Source: Hyphomicrobium_A sp964493785 (GTDB taxonomy: Bacteria > Pseudomonadota > Alphaproteobacteria > Rhizobiales > Hyphomicrobiaceae). Taken from it: a stretch of DNA of 64,000 nt. A model generated the notes under the pieces. It did not search any database, was not told the origin of the DNA, and saw only the letters and a program-made list of their open reading frames with translations. A program made the position numbers and the translations under genes. This document shows positions 43,899 through 52,240 of the stretch, piece by piece (the first letter of the stretch is position 1; every line of letters begins with the position of its first letter). Location of the stretch: NCBI GenBank assembly GCA_964493785.1, contig CAZBPM010000009.1:70114-134113 (forward strand), written 5' to 3'.

Positions 43899-44444
43899 TC
43901 AGCGTGAGGCTACCGGCGGCGGCACCGGGGGCCACGTGGACGTATCCACCGACCAGCGGTCTTCGGCGATCATCTTCGCCTGCTCTTCGCAAGATGGCGG
44001 CTTGCGCGACATCCGCGTCCACACTTCCGACGATCCGAAAATCGGCAGCAGCATGTAGCCGGTGACCTTCACCTTGGTTGGGCTCAGCACCTCGGCGTAT
44101 CCGCTGAAGCTCGTGCCGAGGTCGGGCACATAGACGTTGCCGTTCGCCCAGGTGCCATCGGGCTGCTTGGAGAAGCCGGCGACGACGGTGAGCCCGCAAA
44201 CGAACCGTGACTGCAGCTTGGCGTCGGAATTGCGGAAGTCGCGCAAAGGACCGCGGTCGGGGCCGCGCGGCTTCTTCAGCCAGGCGACGCGCCCGCAGCG
44301 GTTCTTGCCGCAAGGGCCGAACTCCATGATGACCTCGCCGTGCGAGTCCATCCAGAAACCGTCGAGGTTTTCCGCGCGCAGACCAGTCGATGTGAGGCCC
44401 ATGGCGGCGACTATGCTCGCCAGGCAAAGAGCGACGGCCCGCAT
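43899..44444 (-). CDS. Secreted DUF2147 domain protein
   Basis: Exported 181-residue protein starting MRAVALCLASIVAAMGLTS, cleaved near RAEN. The DUF2147 core is NLDGFWMDSHGEVIMEFGPCGKNRCGRVAWL with the paired cysteines, then YVPDLGTSFSGYAEVLSPTKVKVTGYML and EVWTRM. An Arg-Pro-Pro-Ser-Cys segment follows. The in-frame ATG at 44480 would give a longer N-terminus. It precedes the unknown secreted protein and the second DUF2147 gene on the same strand. Confidence 0.9.
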   Translation of the reverse strand: MRAVALCLASIVAAMGLTSTGLRAENLDGFWMDSHGEVIMEFGPCGKNRCGRVAWLKKPRGPDRGPLRDFRNSDAKLQSRFVCGLTVVAGFSKQPDGTWANGNVYVPDLGTSFSGYAEVLSPTKVKVTGYMLLPIFGSSEVWTRMSRKPPSCEEQAKMIAEDRWSVDTSTWPPVPPPVASR

Positions 44445-44571
44445 CTCGAAATTCACCCCTCGGAAAAGCGATTCGATCATGATTCCTTTTGCACCAACGT
44501 ATGCCGGCCGACAATCTATCCCCGCCGGTCAAGGCATTAATGGGGCTGCCGCTGTGGCCGATCGGAACCCC

Positions 44572-46269
44572 TTATTCCGCCTCTGACGGAGCTTCGGTGC
44601 TCAAATCCTGCATTTCCAGGCGATGATGTCCCTGCTTGTGATGCATCTCGATCCCGAGCTCCTCGCCGATGCGGCCGATCCCGACGACTGCCACATAAGC
44701 CGTGACGAGAATGACCGCGATCGAGACCGCGGCCTGCCAGAAGTATGGCCGCGCCCGGAGCACGCCCGCCGTCGATGTCATCTCCTTGGTGATGATGTAT
44801 CCGCCCATGCTGCGACGGAACCATCCTGTCAGCTGCCCATCCTGTCCGATGTGCTTCGGGATACGCCGCCATCCGGCGAAGAAATCGCCGATGAAGCCGA
44901 GCATCGAGCGGAAGTCCGCAGTGAGCAGCCCGGTCTTGTCCTGGTAGATGACGTCCTCGCTGGCGAAGAAGCCGGGATTGGCCCGGCCGATCGCCTTGCC
45001 GGTGAGCTTTGCCGGCCGTCCGATCACGGGCGACGCGGCCGGGTTCGTCATAAGGTCCGCAACCGTCGTCGACGCGGCCGACGTTGACGGGAAGCGTAGT
45101 CGTAGCGTGATGAGCGTACCAACGGCGAACGCGGCCGGCACATACAGCCACGCGCCCGAAATCGCCGTCACGATTGCCAGCAGCAGCGGTAGCGCCAGCA
45201 CGCCCAGCTCCCATATGAACTGCCGCCACAGCGCGCCCGTATCGAGCCGCACGCGTTGCGCCGCCGCCTTGAGATCGTAGTCCGGAAACGACTGCGCCTT
45301 CTCCCGCGCGATGTCCCCCAGGTGCGCAATGCGCATGCCTGTGAGCGGATGCGTGGAGTTCAGCTCGATCAGCCGCGCCCAAGGATTATGCGCGTCGAAC
45401 AGCATCGCCTCCGATGCCCGCTCGGGCTGCTGCAAGTCGCTCTCCGCTTCGAGCCCGGAATAGCGCGCATTCTTCACGTCGATGACGCCGAGGTGACGCG
45501 TGCCCTGCAACAGGCTCTGCGTCTGCTCCGTGTCCTCCACCTTGACGATGCCATAGGCGATCTTCACCAGGGCCGACGCCAGGTGCCGGCCTTCGACGCG
45601 CTCGGCTGAGAAGGAATCCGCCAGATACTCGCGCGTGCGGCTGAGATAATAGAGCAGATATATCCCGACATAATACATGACTAGCGCCGCGATACCGACC
45701 AGCGCCTGTCCGCCCTTGTTCTTGCCGCTGCCCGATTTGCTCGAGCGCATCGACGCCGCGTAGACCTGATAGAGGATCTGCACCAGCGTGCCCGCCGCCG
45801 TCATCACGATGAAATCGCGGTTGACGATATGACCCAGCTCATGGGCCACCACCGCGCGCTGCTCGTCCTCGTTGAGGAACTCGAAGATTCCGTCCGTCAC
45901 CACGATGCGCGCATTGGATCGCAGCAGGCCGTAGGTGAACGCCGTCGGGTTGCGATCCGGAATGAGGCCGATGCTCGGCGCGGTGAAATTGTACTGCTGC
46001 GCCACCTCGTGGATCAGCTGGTGCACGCCCGGAAACCGCGCCTTCACCTCCGCATCGTCGAGGAACTGCAACTTGTTGAACCAGCGCAGCGAGAAATCGC
46101 TGAGCCAGGGGCTGATCAGGAAGATCACGCCGTTGATGATGATGGTCAGCGTGATGGCGAACCCGAGATCGACGTTCTCGGTGAAAACGAGCGCGGCGAG
46201 GATCACGCCGCACACCATGCCGAAGATCAGCCCGACGGTAACGAGCGAAGCAAAGAACAGACGGGCCAT
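44572..46269 (-). CDS. M48 family membrane metallopeptidase (HtpX-like)
   Basis: Integral membrane zinc protease of 565 residues; the ATG at 46269 has GAGGGGA upstream. Two N-terminal helices (LFFASLVTVGLIFGMVCGVIL and GFAITLTIIINGVIFLI) precede the catalytic domain. The zinc motif is HELGH at residues 143-147, in VVAHELGHIVNRDFIVM. The third ligand region is SRTREYLADSFSAE. A further helix is near residue 200. The C-terminal 250 residues add two helices and soluble sequence, so it is longer than classical HtpX. A role in membrane-protein quality control is likely. Confidence 0.9.
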   Translation of the reverse strand: MARLFFASLVTVGLIFGMVCGVILAALVFTENVDLGFAITLTIIINGVIFLISPWLSDFSLRWFNKLQFLDDAEVKARFPGVHQLIHEVAQQYNFTAPSIGLIPDRNPTAFTYGLLRSNARIVVTDGIFEFLNEDEQRAVVAHELGHIVNRDFIVMTAAGTLVQILYQVYAASMRSSKSGSGKNKGGQALVGIAALVMYYVGIYLLYYLSRTREYLADSFSAERVEGRHLASALVKIAYGIVKVEDTEQTQSLLQGTRHLGVIDVKNARYSGLEAESDLQQPERASEAMLFDAHNPWARLIELNSTHPLTGMRIAHLGDIAREKAQSFPDYDLKAAAQRVRLDTGALWRQFIWELGVLALPLLLAIVTAISGAWLYVPAAFAVGTLITLRLRFPSTSAASTTVADLMTNPAASPVIGRPAKLTGKAIGRANPGFFASEDVIYQDKTGLLTADFRSMLGFIGDFFAGWRRIPKHIGQDGQLTGWFRRSMGGYIITKEMTSTAGVLRARPYFWQAAVSIAVILVTAYVAVVGIGRIGEELGIEMHHKQGHHRLEMQDLSTEAPSEAE

Positions 46270-46589
46270 CAGGTCCCCTCCAAGAGGCACGGCAGCGATG
46301 TCGGCGAGCCGACCCGTTTCAAATCGGCGCCAACCTAAGGCTGTTCATCAGCCGCGCATAGCGGAGGGCGTGAGGAAGTCGGCGGGTGAGACAGGCGAGC
46401 AACGCAAGCCGCGGAAGACGCAAAACGGACTGCGCACAGCACCGGATATTGCGCCAACATTTTGTTCCGGCCCGGTTTTCCACAGCGCATTTTGAGCCGC
46501 TGCAACGCTCGAAATAATTCGAATCCTAACTACGCTGCCCAGGCCGCGTTCTGCGCATGCCGGCCGCGGCGAAACGCATGGAGGGTCAC
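46270..46589. other. Divergent intergenic region, M48 protease and small acidic protein
   Basis: A 320-bp gap without a convincing gene. On the plus strand TTGAGC and a downstream TAATTC, about 17 bp apart (46491-46519), could drive the small acidic protein gene. No structured RNA was recognised. Confidence 0.35.
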
Positions 46590-46787
46590 ATGGCATTTGT
46601 CACAGGCGACGTCGTGCCTGTCTCGGGGGAAGAGCTGCCTTTCAAGGTCATCTTCAAGCAGGGCGAAACCGTCCTGACGGAATGGCTCGTTGAATCGAAG
46701 GAAGATGGAGAGCTTCAGATCGTCGAGACCTTGAAGAGCCTTATCGACGACGAGGAAGACGAGGAAGACGACGACGACGATCAATGA
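46590..46787 (+). CDS. Small acidic-tailed hypothetical protein
   Basis: Soluble 65-residue protein starting MAFVTGDVVPVSGEEL with a GGAGGG ribosome site. A compact beta-like N-terminal part (LPFKVIFKQGETVLTEWLVE) precedes a helix (LQIVETLKSLI) and a tail made almost wholly of Asp and Glu. No family was recognised. It lies immediately before the SbcD-like gene's SOS box, but with its own promoter region. Confidence 0.7.
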   Translation: MAFVTGDVVPVSGEELPFKVIFKQGETVLTEWLVESKEDGELQIVETLKSLIDDEEDEEDDDDDQ

Positions 46788-46906
46788 AGCCGGGCAGCCT
46801 CATAAGCCCACTTCAGCCCGGTCGCTGGCGGACTTGAGCAGCCCGCCAGCCACCTCCCAGCCTGTGGATAACTTTGTTTGCCGTAAACGCCTGGGGCTTG
46901 TTTAGG

Positions 46907-46921
46907 GAACAAAGATAGAAC
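46907..46921 (+). promoter_or_regulatory. LexA box, alphaproteobacterial type (GAAC-N7-GAAC)
   Basis: GAAC-AAAGATA-GAAC is the reverse-strand form of the alphaproteobacterial LexA consensus GTTC-N7-GTTC, with exact 7-bp spacing. It ends 11 bp before the ATG of the SbcD-like nuclease gene. This strongly suggests SOS induction of the nuclease operon. Confidence 0.75.
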
Positions 46922-46932
46922 ATAATGGGTTC

Positions 46933-48057
46933 ATGAGCTTCAGCTTCCTCCATACAGCCGACTGGCAGCTCGGCAAGCGGTTCGGCTCTTTTCCGGACGA
47001 CAAGCCTGCCGTGCTGCGGGACCAGCGGTTCCAGGCCGTGGATAGGCTCGCCCGGGCAGCCATCGCGGGCGGTTGCTCCGCAGTGCTGGTCGCCGGGGAC
47101 GTCTTCGACGCCGAGACGGTTCCGGGGGCGTTGACTGGACGCCTGCTGGCACAGCTCAGGGCGTATCCACAACTTGGCTGGCATCTGCTTCCTGGCAATC
47201 ATGACCCGGCGCGCGCCGGCGGGGTTTGGAGCGCTGTCGCCGCCGGCGGACTGCCGCAGAACGTCTACCTCCATCTCGAGTCGCGGAAGGCCGAGATTGC
47301 TCCTGGCGTCGTGTTGCTCCCCGCGCCGCTCGCTTCCAAGCGCACCGAGACGGATCCTACGCAGTGGTGGGATGACTACGCTGCTGAAGGCAGCGTGCGC
47401 ATCGGTCTCGCGCACGGATCGGTGCAGGGCTTCGGCAGCAACGGCGATGCCAACGTCCCCATCGATCCTGCGCGCGTGAAGTCGGCGCGCCTGTCCTACC
47501 TCGCGCTGGGTGACTGGCACGGGATGACCCGCATTTCCGATCGCGCATGGTACTCGGGCACGCCCGAGCCCGATGGCTTCCGCGACAACGAGCCCGGCAA
47601 CGCTCTCATCGTCCGGTTGGATGGAACGGCGCCGCCCGAGGTCGAGGTCGTGCGCACAGCCCACTTCACCTGGCAGCGCCGCGCTCTGGTCATCGGCGGT
47701 GCAAGCTCGCTCGATGCGCTCGAGGCCGATGTCGAAGGCATGGGGAGCGACGCAGGTCGCTGTCTGATGGCGCTGGACCTGTCGGGCGCCGCCCCTCTCG
47801 CCGAACTGGCGCGGATCGAGGAGCGGCTGCGTGCCATGTCGCTACGCCTGTTCCACCTTGCCTCCGACACGAGCGCCGTCAGCGCCTTCGCCGACGAGAG
47901 TGATCTTTCCTCGCTTGCTTCGCCGGTCCTCGCGGAGATCGCGCAGCGCCTCAAGCAGCGATCGGAAACGTCCGATGGCGACGCTGCGGTCGCGGCGCGC
48001 GCTCTACGCCGGCTCTTTGCACTGGCACGCCAGGCTGAAGCGGGAGTGAGAACATGA
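46933..48057 (+). CDS. DNA repair exonuclease, SbcD/Mre11-like metallophosphoesterase (YhaO family)
   Basis: Calcineurin-like phosphoesterase of 374 residues, the nuclease half of an SbcCD-type complex. Metal motifs are FLHTADWQLG (DxH), VLVAGDVFD (GDxxD), LLPGNHDP (GNHD/E) and IGLAHGSVQG plus a later ALGDWHG. The ATG overlaps nothing upstream and the LexA box lies 11 bp before it. Its stop overlaps the YhaN-like start (ATGA at 48054-48057). It is smaller than E. coli SbcD, so YhaO is the better family label. Confidence 0.93.
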   Translation: MSFSFLHTADWQLGKRFGSFPDDKPAVLRDQRFQAVDRLARAAIAGGCSAVLVAGDVFDAETVPGALTGRLLAQLRAYPQLGWHLLPGNHDPARAGGVWSAVAAGGLPQNVYLHLESRKAEIAPGVVLLPAPLASKRTETDPTQWWDDYAAEGSVRIGLAHGSVQGFGSNGDANVPIDPARVKSARLSYLALGDWHGMTRISDRAWYSGTPEPDGFRDNEPGNALIVRLDGTAPPEVEVVRTAHFTWQRRALVIGGASSLDALEADVEGMGSDAGRCLMALDLSGAAPLAELARIEERLRAMSLRLFHLASDTSAVSAFADESDLSSLASPVLAEIAQRLKQRSETSDGDAAVAARALRRLFALARQAEAGVRT

Positions 48058-50657
48058 AAATCCGCGCTATTCGCCTCCGCGAGGTCGGTCGTTTCACCGA
48101 GCCCGTCGCGCTGGAAGGATTGACGGGCGGGCTGGACGTGCTCGCCGGCCCCAACGAGTTCGGCAAGTCGACCATCCTGCGCGCGGTAAGAGCCGCGCTG
48201 TTCGAGCAGCACCGTTCCAAGCATCGCAAGTTGGAGGTGCTTCGGCCGTATGGCGGCGGTGCGCCGCTGATCGAGATCGATTTCGACGCCGCCGGCGGCG
48301 AGTGGCGCATACGCAAGCAGTTTCTGTCGTCTCCGGGAGCCGAGCTGCGCGACCTGAGGACCGGCGGAGTGACGGCTCGCGGTGCTGACGCCGAGGTGCG
48401 TCTTGCCGAGTTGCTGGGCGGCACCGGCCACCATGCATTGCTGTGCGTTGAGCAAGGCACCCCGCTCAGCGCCATGGCACCCATCGAGACTGGTGGCGCG
48501 ACCTTCATGGCCGCCATCGAAAGCGAAGTCGAGAACGTTGCCGACGGCAGCGCGGCGCGCTTCGTCGCCGAGCGCATCAGGAGCGAGCTCGCGACATTGC
48601 TCACCAGCCATAGCTCTCCGCGCCCAACCGGCGCATTGAAGGCAGCGCTTGACGAGCGCGACAGCCTCGCCAGCCAGCTCGAAGAAGCTCGGGCGCGGAC
48701 GGCGCGCGCGCAGTCGCGCCTGGACGAGCTTGAGCAGCTCCGCGCCACGCTGACGGCGCTGGCAGACGAAGCGGCAACGAGCGCCCGTGGCGAGGCTGAC
48801 GCCGCCGCGCGGCGCGCATTCGATGAGGCACGCGAGGCGAGCCAGAAGTCGAAGACCGCTGCCGAAGCGGTCAAGGCGTGCGAGCGGCAGCTCGAAGCCG
48901 CCGAGAATGTTTTGAAGGCGCTCGATGATCGGCTCAGCCATCTGGCCGATCGCGAAGCCGCAGCGACGCAAGCCGAGCCACAATTGGCGCAGTGCGTCGC
49001 TCATGCTGCGACGTGCGCCGAGCGGACCAACGAAGCGCGCAAGGCGCACGACGCGGCGAAAGCGGTGCTCACCGGCTTGGAGCGCGACAGACAAGCGCTC
49101 GTTCACGCCCAACGCCTCGAAGAGCTTACCGCACGCCTCGATGCGGCTCTGGCGGCCGATGCCGAGCGCGTCGAGATACTGGCGCTGCTGAATGATAACG
49201 GCGCCGAGGACAAGGTCGTCGACGCCGCGCGCCGCGAGATGGCGGCCATCGCGAGGATCGAGGCGCGCCTCACCGCCGCAGCGCCGCGCATCCAGCTTCA
49301 GTATGCGCCTGGCGCCGACGGCAGCATCATTGTCGACGGACGCCCGCTCGCTGATGGCGAGGTGCTGCATCCGACGCGGCCCGTGACGCTGGAGATCCCC
49401 GGTGTCGGCAAGCTGACGATCGCACCCGGGCAGTCCGACGATGTCGCGCGTGAGGAGGCTGAGGTAGCCACACACCGGCGCAATCTTTCCGATCTGCTGC
49501 AGAGGTGCCAAGCAGCGTCGCTCGATGACGCCGAGCGTCTGCTCGCGGAGCGCCGGGATGCCGAGGCGCGGCTAAGCGACGCCACGGCGCGCCTGAAGGC
49601 AGCGGCTCGCGAAGGTCTCGCCAGCCTGCAACGCGCACATGCCCAGCTTTCTGCAATCGTCGCAACAGCCGGCGTGCTTCCGACGCCCGAGGAGCTTGAA
49701 GCTCAGGCGGGCGAAGCAGCGGAGGCATTGCACGTCGCCGAGGCAGAGCTCGCTGATGCTGTCGCAGCCGATCGCGTGGCGCGCGAGGATCTGGCGACCC
49801 TTCGCGCGCGCTCGGCCGGATACGCCGATGACATTGCCAGGCTGGCGGCACAGCTCGGCGCGCCGGAGGTCCGCGAGGCTACACGGGCGCAGAAGGCCGC
49901 GGCTGTCGAAGCCGCCAGCGCGGCGCTCAACGCCGCGATCCGAGAAGCGGGAGCCTGGCGCGACAAAGCTCCCGACGATGATCGCCTCGCGCAGCTGAAG
50001 CACAACGCCGAGACTGCCGAGGCCGCGCGCCAGAAGGCGCAGCGCGACCTCGAGACCTTGCGCCAGCGCGAGGCCGGTCTTCTCGGCGAGCTGCGGACCG
50101 ACCAATCCGACGACGTCGCCACCCGTCAGGACGAGCTTCGCGATCTCCACGCCAGAGCCGAGGAGCGCTGCCGCGTATTGCAGCAGGACGCCGCCGCTCT
50201 GCAGCTTCTCGCTCAGGAGCTCGATGCCGCGGCGACGCGCACCAAAGACCGCTTCGTCCTGCCCGTCGTGGCCCGCCTCGCGCCGTATCTGCAACTCATG
50301 TTGCCGCAGTCGAAGCTGGTGCTCGGAGAGGACCTGGCTCCAGCAGCGCTCGAGCGCGGCAACGCGCGCGAGGATTTCGCGCGGCTCAGCGGTGGCACGC
50401 AGGAGCAGCTTGGCCTTCTCGTGCGTCTTGCATTCGCCCGGCTCCTCGCGGAAACCGGCAGCCCTGCGCCTCTCATCATCGATGATGCCGTGGTCAACAC
50501 CGACGACGAGCGGCTGGCGCGCCTCTTCCAGACGTTGCGCCACGCCGCACAGAGCCATCAGGTCTTGGTGCTCACCTGCCGCCAGCGCGATTTCGAGGCG
50601 CTGGGTGGCCATCGCATCGCCCTAGGCGATTGGAGGGATGTCCGCGCGGCCGCCTGA
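48054..50657 (+). CDS. SMC-like ATPase, SbcC/YhaN family
   Basis: P-loop ATPase of 867 residues partnering the upstream nuclease. Walker A is VLAGPNEFGKST. A coiled coil rich in Ala, Glu and Arg fills the centre, broken by a short globular insert. C-terminal parts are SGGTQEQLGLLVRLAFARLLA (signature) and PLIIDDAVVNTDD (Walker B). Coupled start to the upstream gene (ATGA) makes equimolar synthesis likely. It should form the double-strand DNA end-processing complex. Confidence 0.93.
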   Translation: MKIRAIRLREVGRFTEPVALEGLTGGLDVLAGPNEFGKSTILRAVRAALFEQHRSKHRKLEVLRPYGGGAPLIEIDFDAAGGEWRIRKQFLSSPGAELRDLRTGGVTARGADAEVRLAELLGGTGHHALLCVEQGTPLSAMAPIETGGATFMAAIESEVENVADGSAARFVAERIRSELATLLTSHSSPRPTGALKAALDERDSLASQLEEARARTARAQSRLDELEQLRATLTALADEAATSARGEADAAARRAFDEAREASQKSKTAAEAVKACERQLEAAENVLKALDDRLSHLADREAAATQAEPQLAQCVAHAATCAERTNEARKAHDAAKAVLTGLERDRQALVHAQRLEELTARLDAALAADAERVEILALLNDNGAEDKVVDAARREMAAIARIEARLTAAAPRIQLQYAPGADGSIIVDGRPLADGEVLHPTRPVTLEIPGVGKLTIAPGQSDDVAREEAEVATHRRNLSDLLQRCQAASLDDAERLLAERRDAEARLSDATARLKAAAREGLASLQRAHAQLSAIVATAGVLPTPEELEAQAGEAAEALHVAEAELADAVAADRVAREDLATLRARSAGYADDIARLAAQLGAPEVREATRAQKAAAVEAASAALNAAIREAGAWRDKAPDDDRLAQLKHNAETAEAARQKAQRDLETLRQREAGLLGELRTDQSDDVATRQDELRDLHARAEERCRVLQQDAAALQLLAQELDAAATRTKDRFVLPVVARLAPYLQLMLPQSKLVLGEDLAPAALERGNAREDFARLSGGTQEQLGLLVRLAFARLLAETGSPAPLIIDDAVVNTDDERLARLFQTLRHAAQSHQVLVLTCRQRDFEALGGHRIALGDWRDVRAAA

Positions 50658-50716
50658 ACGTCGACCGGCGCCGGCATGTTCGGCCCAGCCCGTCGCACGA
50701 CTCATGCAATAAAAAA

Positions 50717-50754
50717 AGCAGCCCGGATCGCGCGTCGCGCGAGCCGAGGCTGCT
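50717..50754. terminator. Bidirectional terminator between convergent genes
   Basis: Outer stem AGCAGCC (50717-50723) pairs with GGCTGCT (50748-50754) and encloses further GC pairs. The minus-strand transcript ends in seven T from the A-run just left of it, and the plus side has ATTTT. It serves the bactofilin gene (minus) and the YhaN-like gene (plus). Confidence 0.85.
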
Positions 50755-50822
50755 ATTTTCCGTCCCGGATGTCGTCCCTGGATTGCGGACGGCTTGGCTA
50801 GCCGCGCAGCAACGCCAGTGGC

Positions 50823-51311
50823 TTACAGGCCGGTGCCGTGGAGCGAAGGAATATCCGGCTTCGCCTCGGCGGTCGGGTCATCCGACCTGCGCGATTTGCC
50901 CTCGAAGAAAGCGCCCTGCTCTATAGCGAGCGCCTGATGGAAGATGTCGCCCTCGACGTGGCTGGAGGACTGCAGCATCACGCGCTTGCCGCGCACCGAC
51001 CCCATCACGTGGCCGCGCACGACGATCTCTTCGGCGACGATGCCGCCGGTGATGCGAGCCTTCTCGCCGATCACGACATAGGTGCCGTGGATGTCGCCCT
51101 GCACTTCGCCGTCGATCTGCACCTCGCCCTTGGAGACGAGATTTCCGTGGATCGTGAGGTCGGGACCGATAACAGACGGAGCATTGCGCTCAGCGGAGCG
51201 CGCCAGACCCAGCGAGCGGGCGCCGGGTGCGGGCGGCGTAGTTGCCGCAGGCGGGAAGCTCGGGTTGATCTTCGGCGGTTCCGTCTCGGATCTCTTGAAA
51301 TTCGGCAACAT
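50823..51311 (-). CDS. Bactofilin (polymer-forming cytoskeletal protein)
   Basis: Cytoskeletal protein of 162 residues; ATG at 51311 with AGAGGTG upstream, chosen over the frame to 51422. The bactofilin beta-helix core is SVIGPDLTIHGNLVSKGEVQIDGEVQGDIHG, then VVIGEKARITGGIVAEEIVVRGHVMGSVRGKRVML and SSHVEGDIFHQALAIEQGAFFEGK. Flanking segments are Pro/Ala rich and disordered, as usual. In prosthecate alphaproteobacteria bactofilins act at stalks or poles, which fits a Hyphomicrobium-like host but does not prove it. Confidence 0.94.
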   Translation of the reverse strand: MLPNFKRSETEPPKINPSFPPAATTPPAPGARSLGLARSAERNAPSVIGPDLTIHGNLVSKGEVQIDGEVQGDIHGTYVVIGEKARITGGIVAEEIVVRGHVMGSVRGKRVMLQSSSHVEGDIFHQALAIEQGAFFEGKSRRSDDPTAEAKPDIPSLHGTGL

Positions 51312-51496
51312 AAGCGGGCACCTCTGCTCTGACGCAACGATCGCAACGGTAGGCTTAGCCAAGTCTTGGGGATCAATTGCGGCCTGATGCCGAGAAATCC
51401 CCCCCTCCAGGCATCTAAGCACACATCGGCCTATGGGTCATGGCCCGTTAGGCCGCGGTCGGCACAAAATCTGTGCATCGTAACCGGCTCGCCCGC

Positions 51497-52003
51497 TTAA
51501 CCTTTCATCGAATGCACTGCCTCAAGCACGGCGTCCGCATGTCCGGCCACTTTCACTTTCCGCCAGCTCTTTGCGATCTTGCCTGACGGAGCTATCAGGA
51601 ATGTGGCGCGCTCGATGCCCATGAACTTGCGTCCGTACATCGATTTCTCGACCCACACCCCATACGCCTCGGCCACGCGGTGGTCTTCGTCGGAGAGTAG
51701 CCGCACCTCGAGCCCGTGCTTGTCCCGGAACTTGGCGTGGCTGGCTGCGCTGTCGGGAGAAATTCCCAGCAACGTCGCCTTCGCGCGCTTGAACTCAGGG
51801 GCGAGGCAGGTGAAGTCCTTCGCCTCCACCGTGCAGCCTTCGGTGTCGTCCTTCGGATAGAAATAAACGACGACCGGCTTACCGCGCAGCGCCGAGAGCT
51901 GGACCGTCTTGCCGTCGGCATCGCTCAGCGAAAAGTCGGGTGCCGTCTGTCCCTCTTCGATGGTCACTGGAATGCCTTTCTTTTGTCGCTTTTTCCCATG
52001 CAC
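51497..52003 (-). CDS. bcp: Thioredoxin-dependent peroxiredoxin, BCP/PrxQ type
   Basis: Thiol peroxidase of the BCP family, reducing hydroperoxides with thioredoxin. The peroxidatic cysteine is in YFYPKDDTEGCTVEAKDFTCLAPEF, with a nearby second Cys as a possible resolving residue. Other motifs are TAPDFSLSDADGKTVQL and FMGIERATFLIAPSGKI. The reading frame starts at the ATG at 52003, but a GTG at 51967 (VTIEEGQTAPDF) gives the more typical N-terminus. Length is 168 residues from 52003. Confidence 0.92.
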   Translation of the reverse strand: MHGKKRQKKGIPVTIEEGQTAPDFSLSDADGKTVQLSALRGKPVVVYFYPKDDTEGCTVEAKDFTCLAPEFKRAKATLLGISPDSAASHAKFRDKHGLEVRLLSDEDHRVAEAYGVWVEKSMYGRKFMGIERATFLIAPSGKIAKSWRKVKVAGHADAVLEAVHSMKG

Positions 52004-52062
52004 GTGAACTCACATCGCACGACGACAAAGCCCGCTTTGCCTGAGGCTTAGCGGTGCATACG

Positions 52063-52081
52063 AGGCCGCGCAAGGCGGCCT
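52063..52081. repeat. Hairpin AGGCCGC/GCGGCCT in intergenic region
   Basis: Perfect 7-bp arms with a five-base loop followed on the plus strand by TTT. It lies in the 237-bp gap before the AsmA-like gene, with no plus-strand gene upstream to terminate. Two copies of TATCGGGAGCGGC-like sequence follow at about 52087-52116. Confidence 0.35.
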
Positions 52082-52240
52082 TTTGCAATCGGGAGCGGCC
52101 TGCTATCGGGAGCGGCGGCGCATCGGGGCCGGCACGGGGGCCGGGTGGTGGGGCGCGATAGCGTCGTCTGCGGGGTTGTTAGCCACGCACTTCGTTGTTT
52201 GCGTCGGGGCATCAGCCCCGAAATTGTCTAGGGGCCGGAC

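Noticed and set aside
47496..49511. A 671-residue minus-strand frame opposite the SbcD/SbcC-like genes
   Set aside because: It is antisense to the nuclease pair and has no known motif; the repeat-like composition mirrors the coiled-coil codons of the opposite strand.
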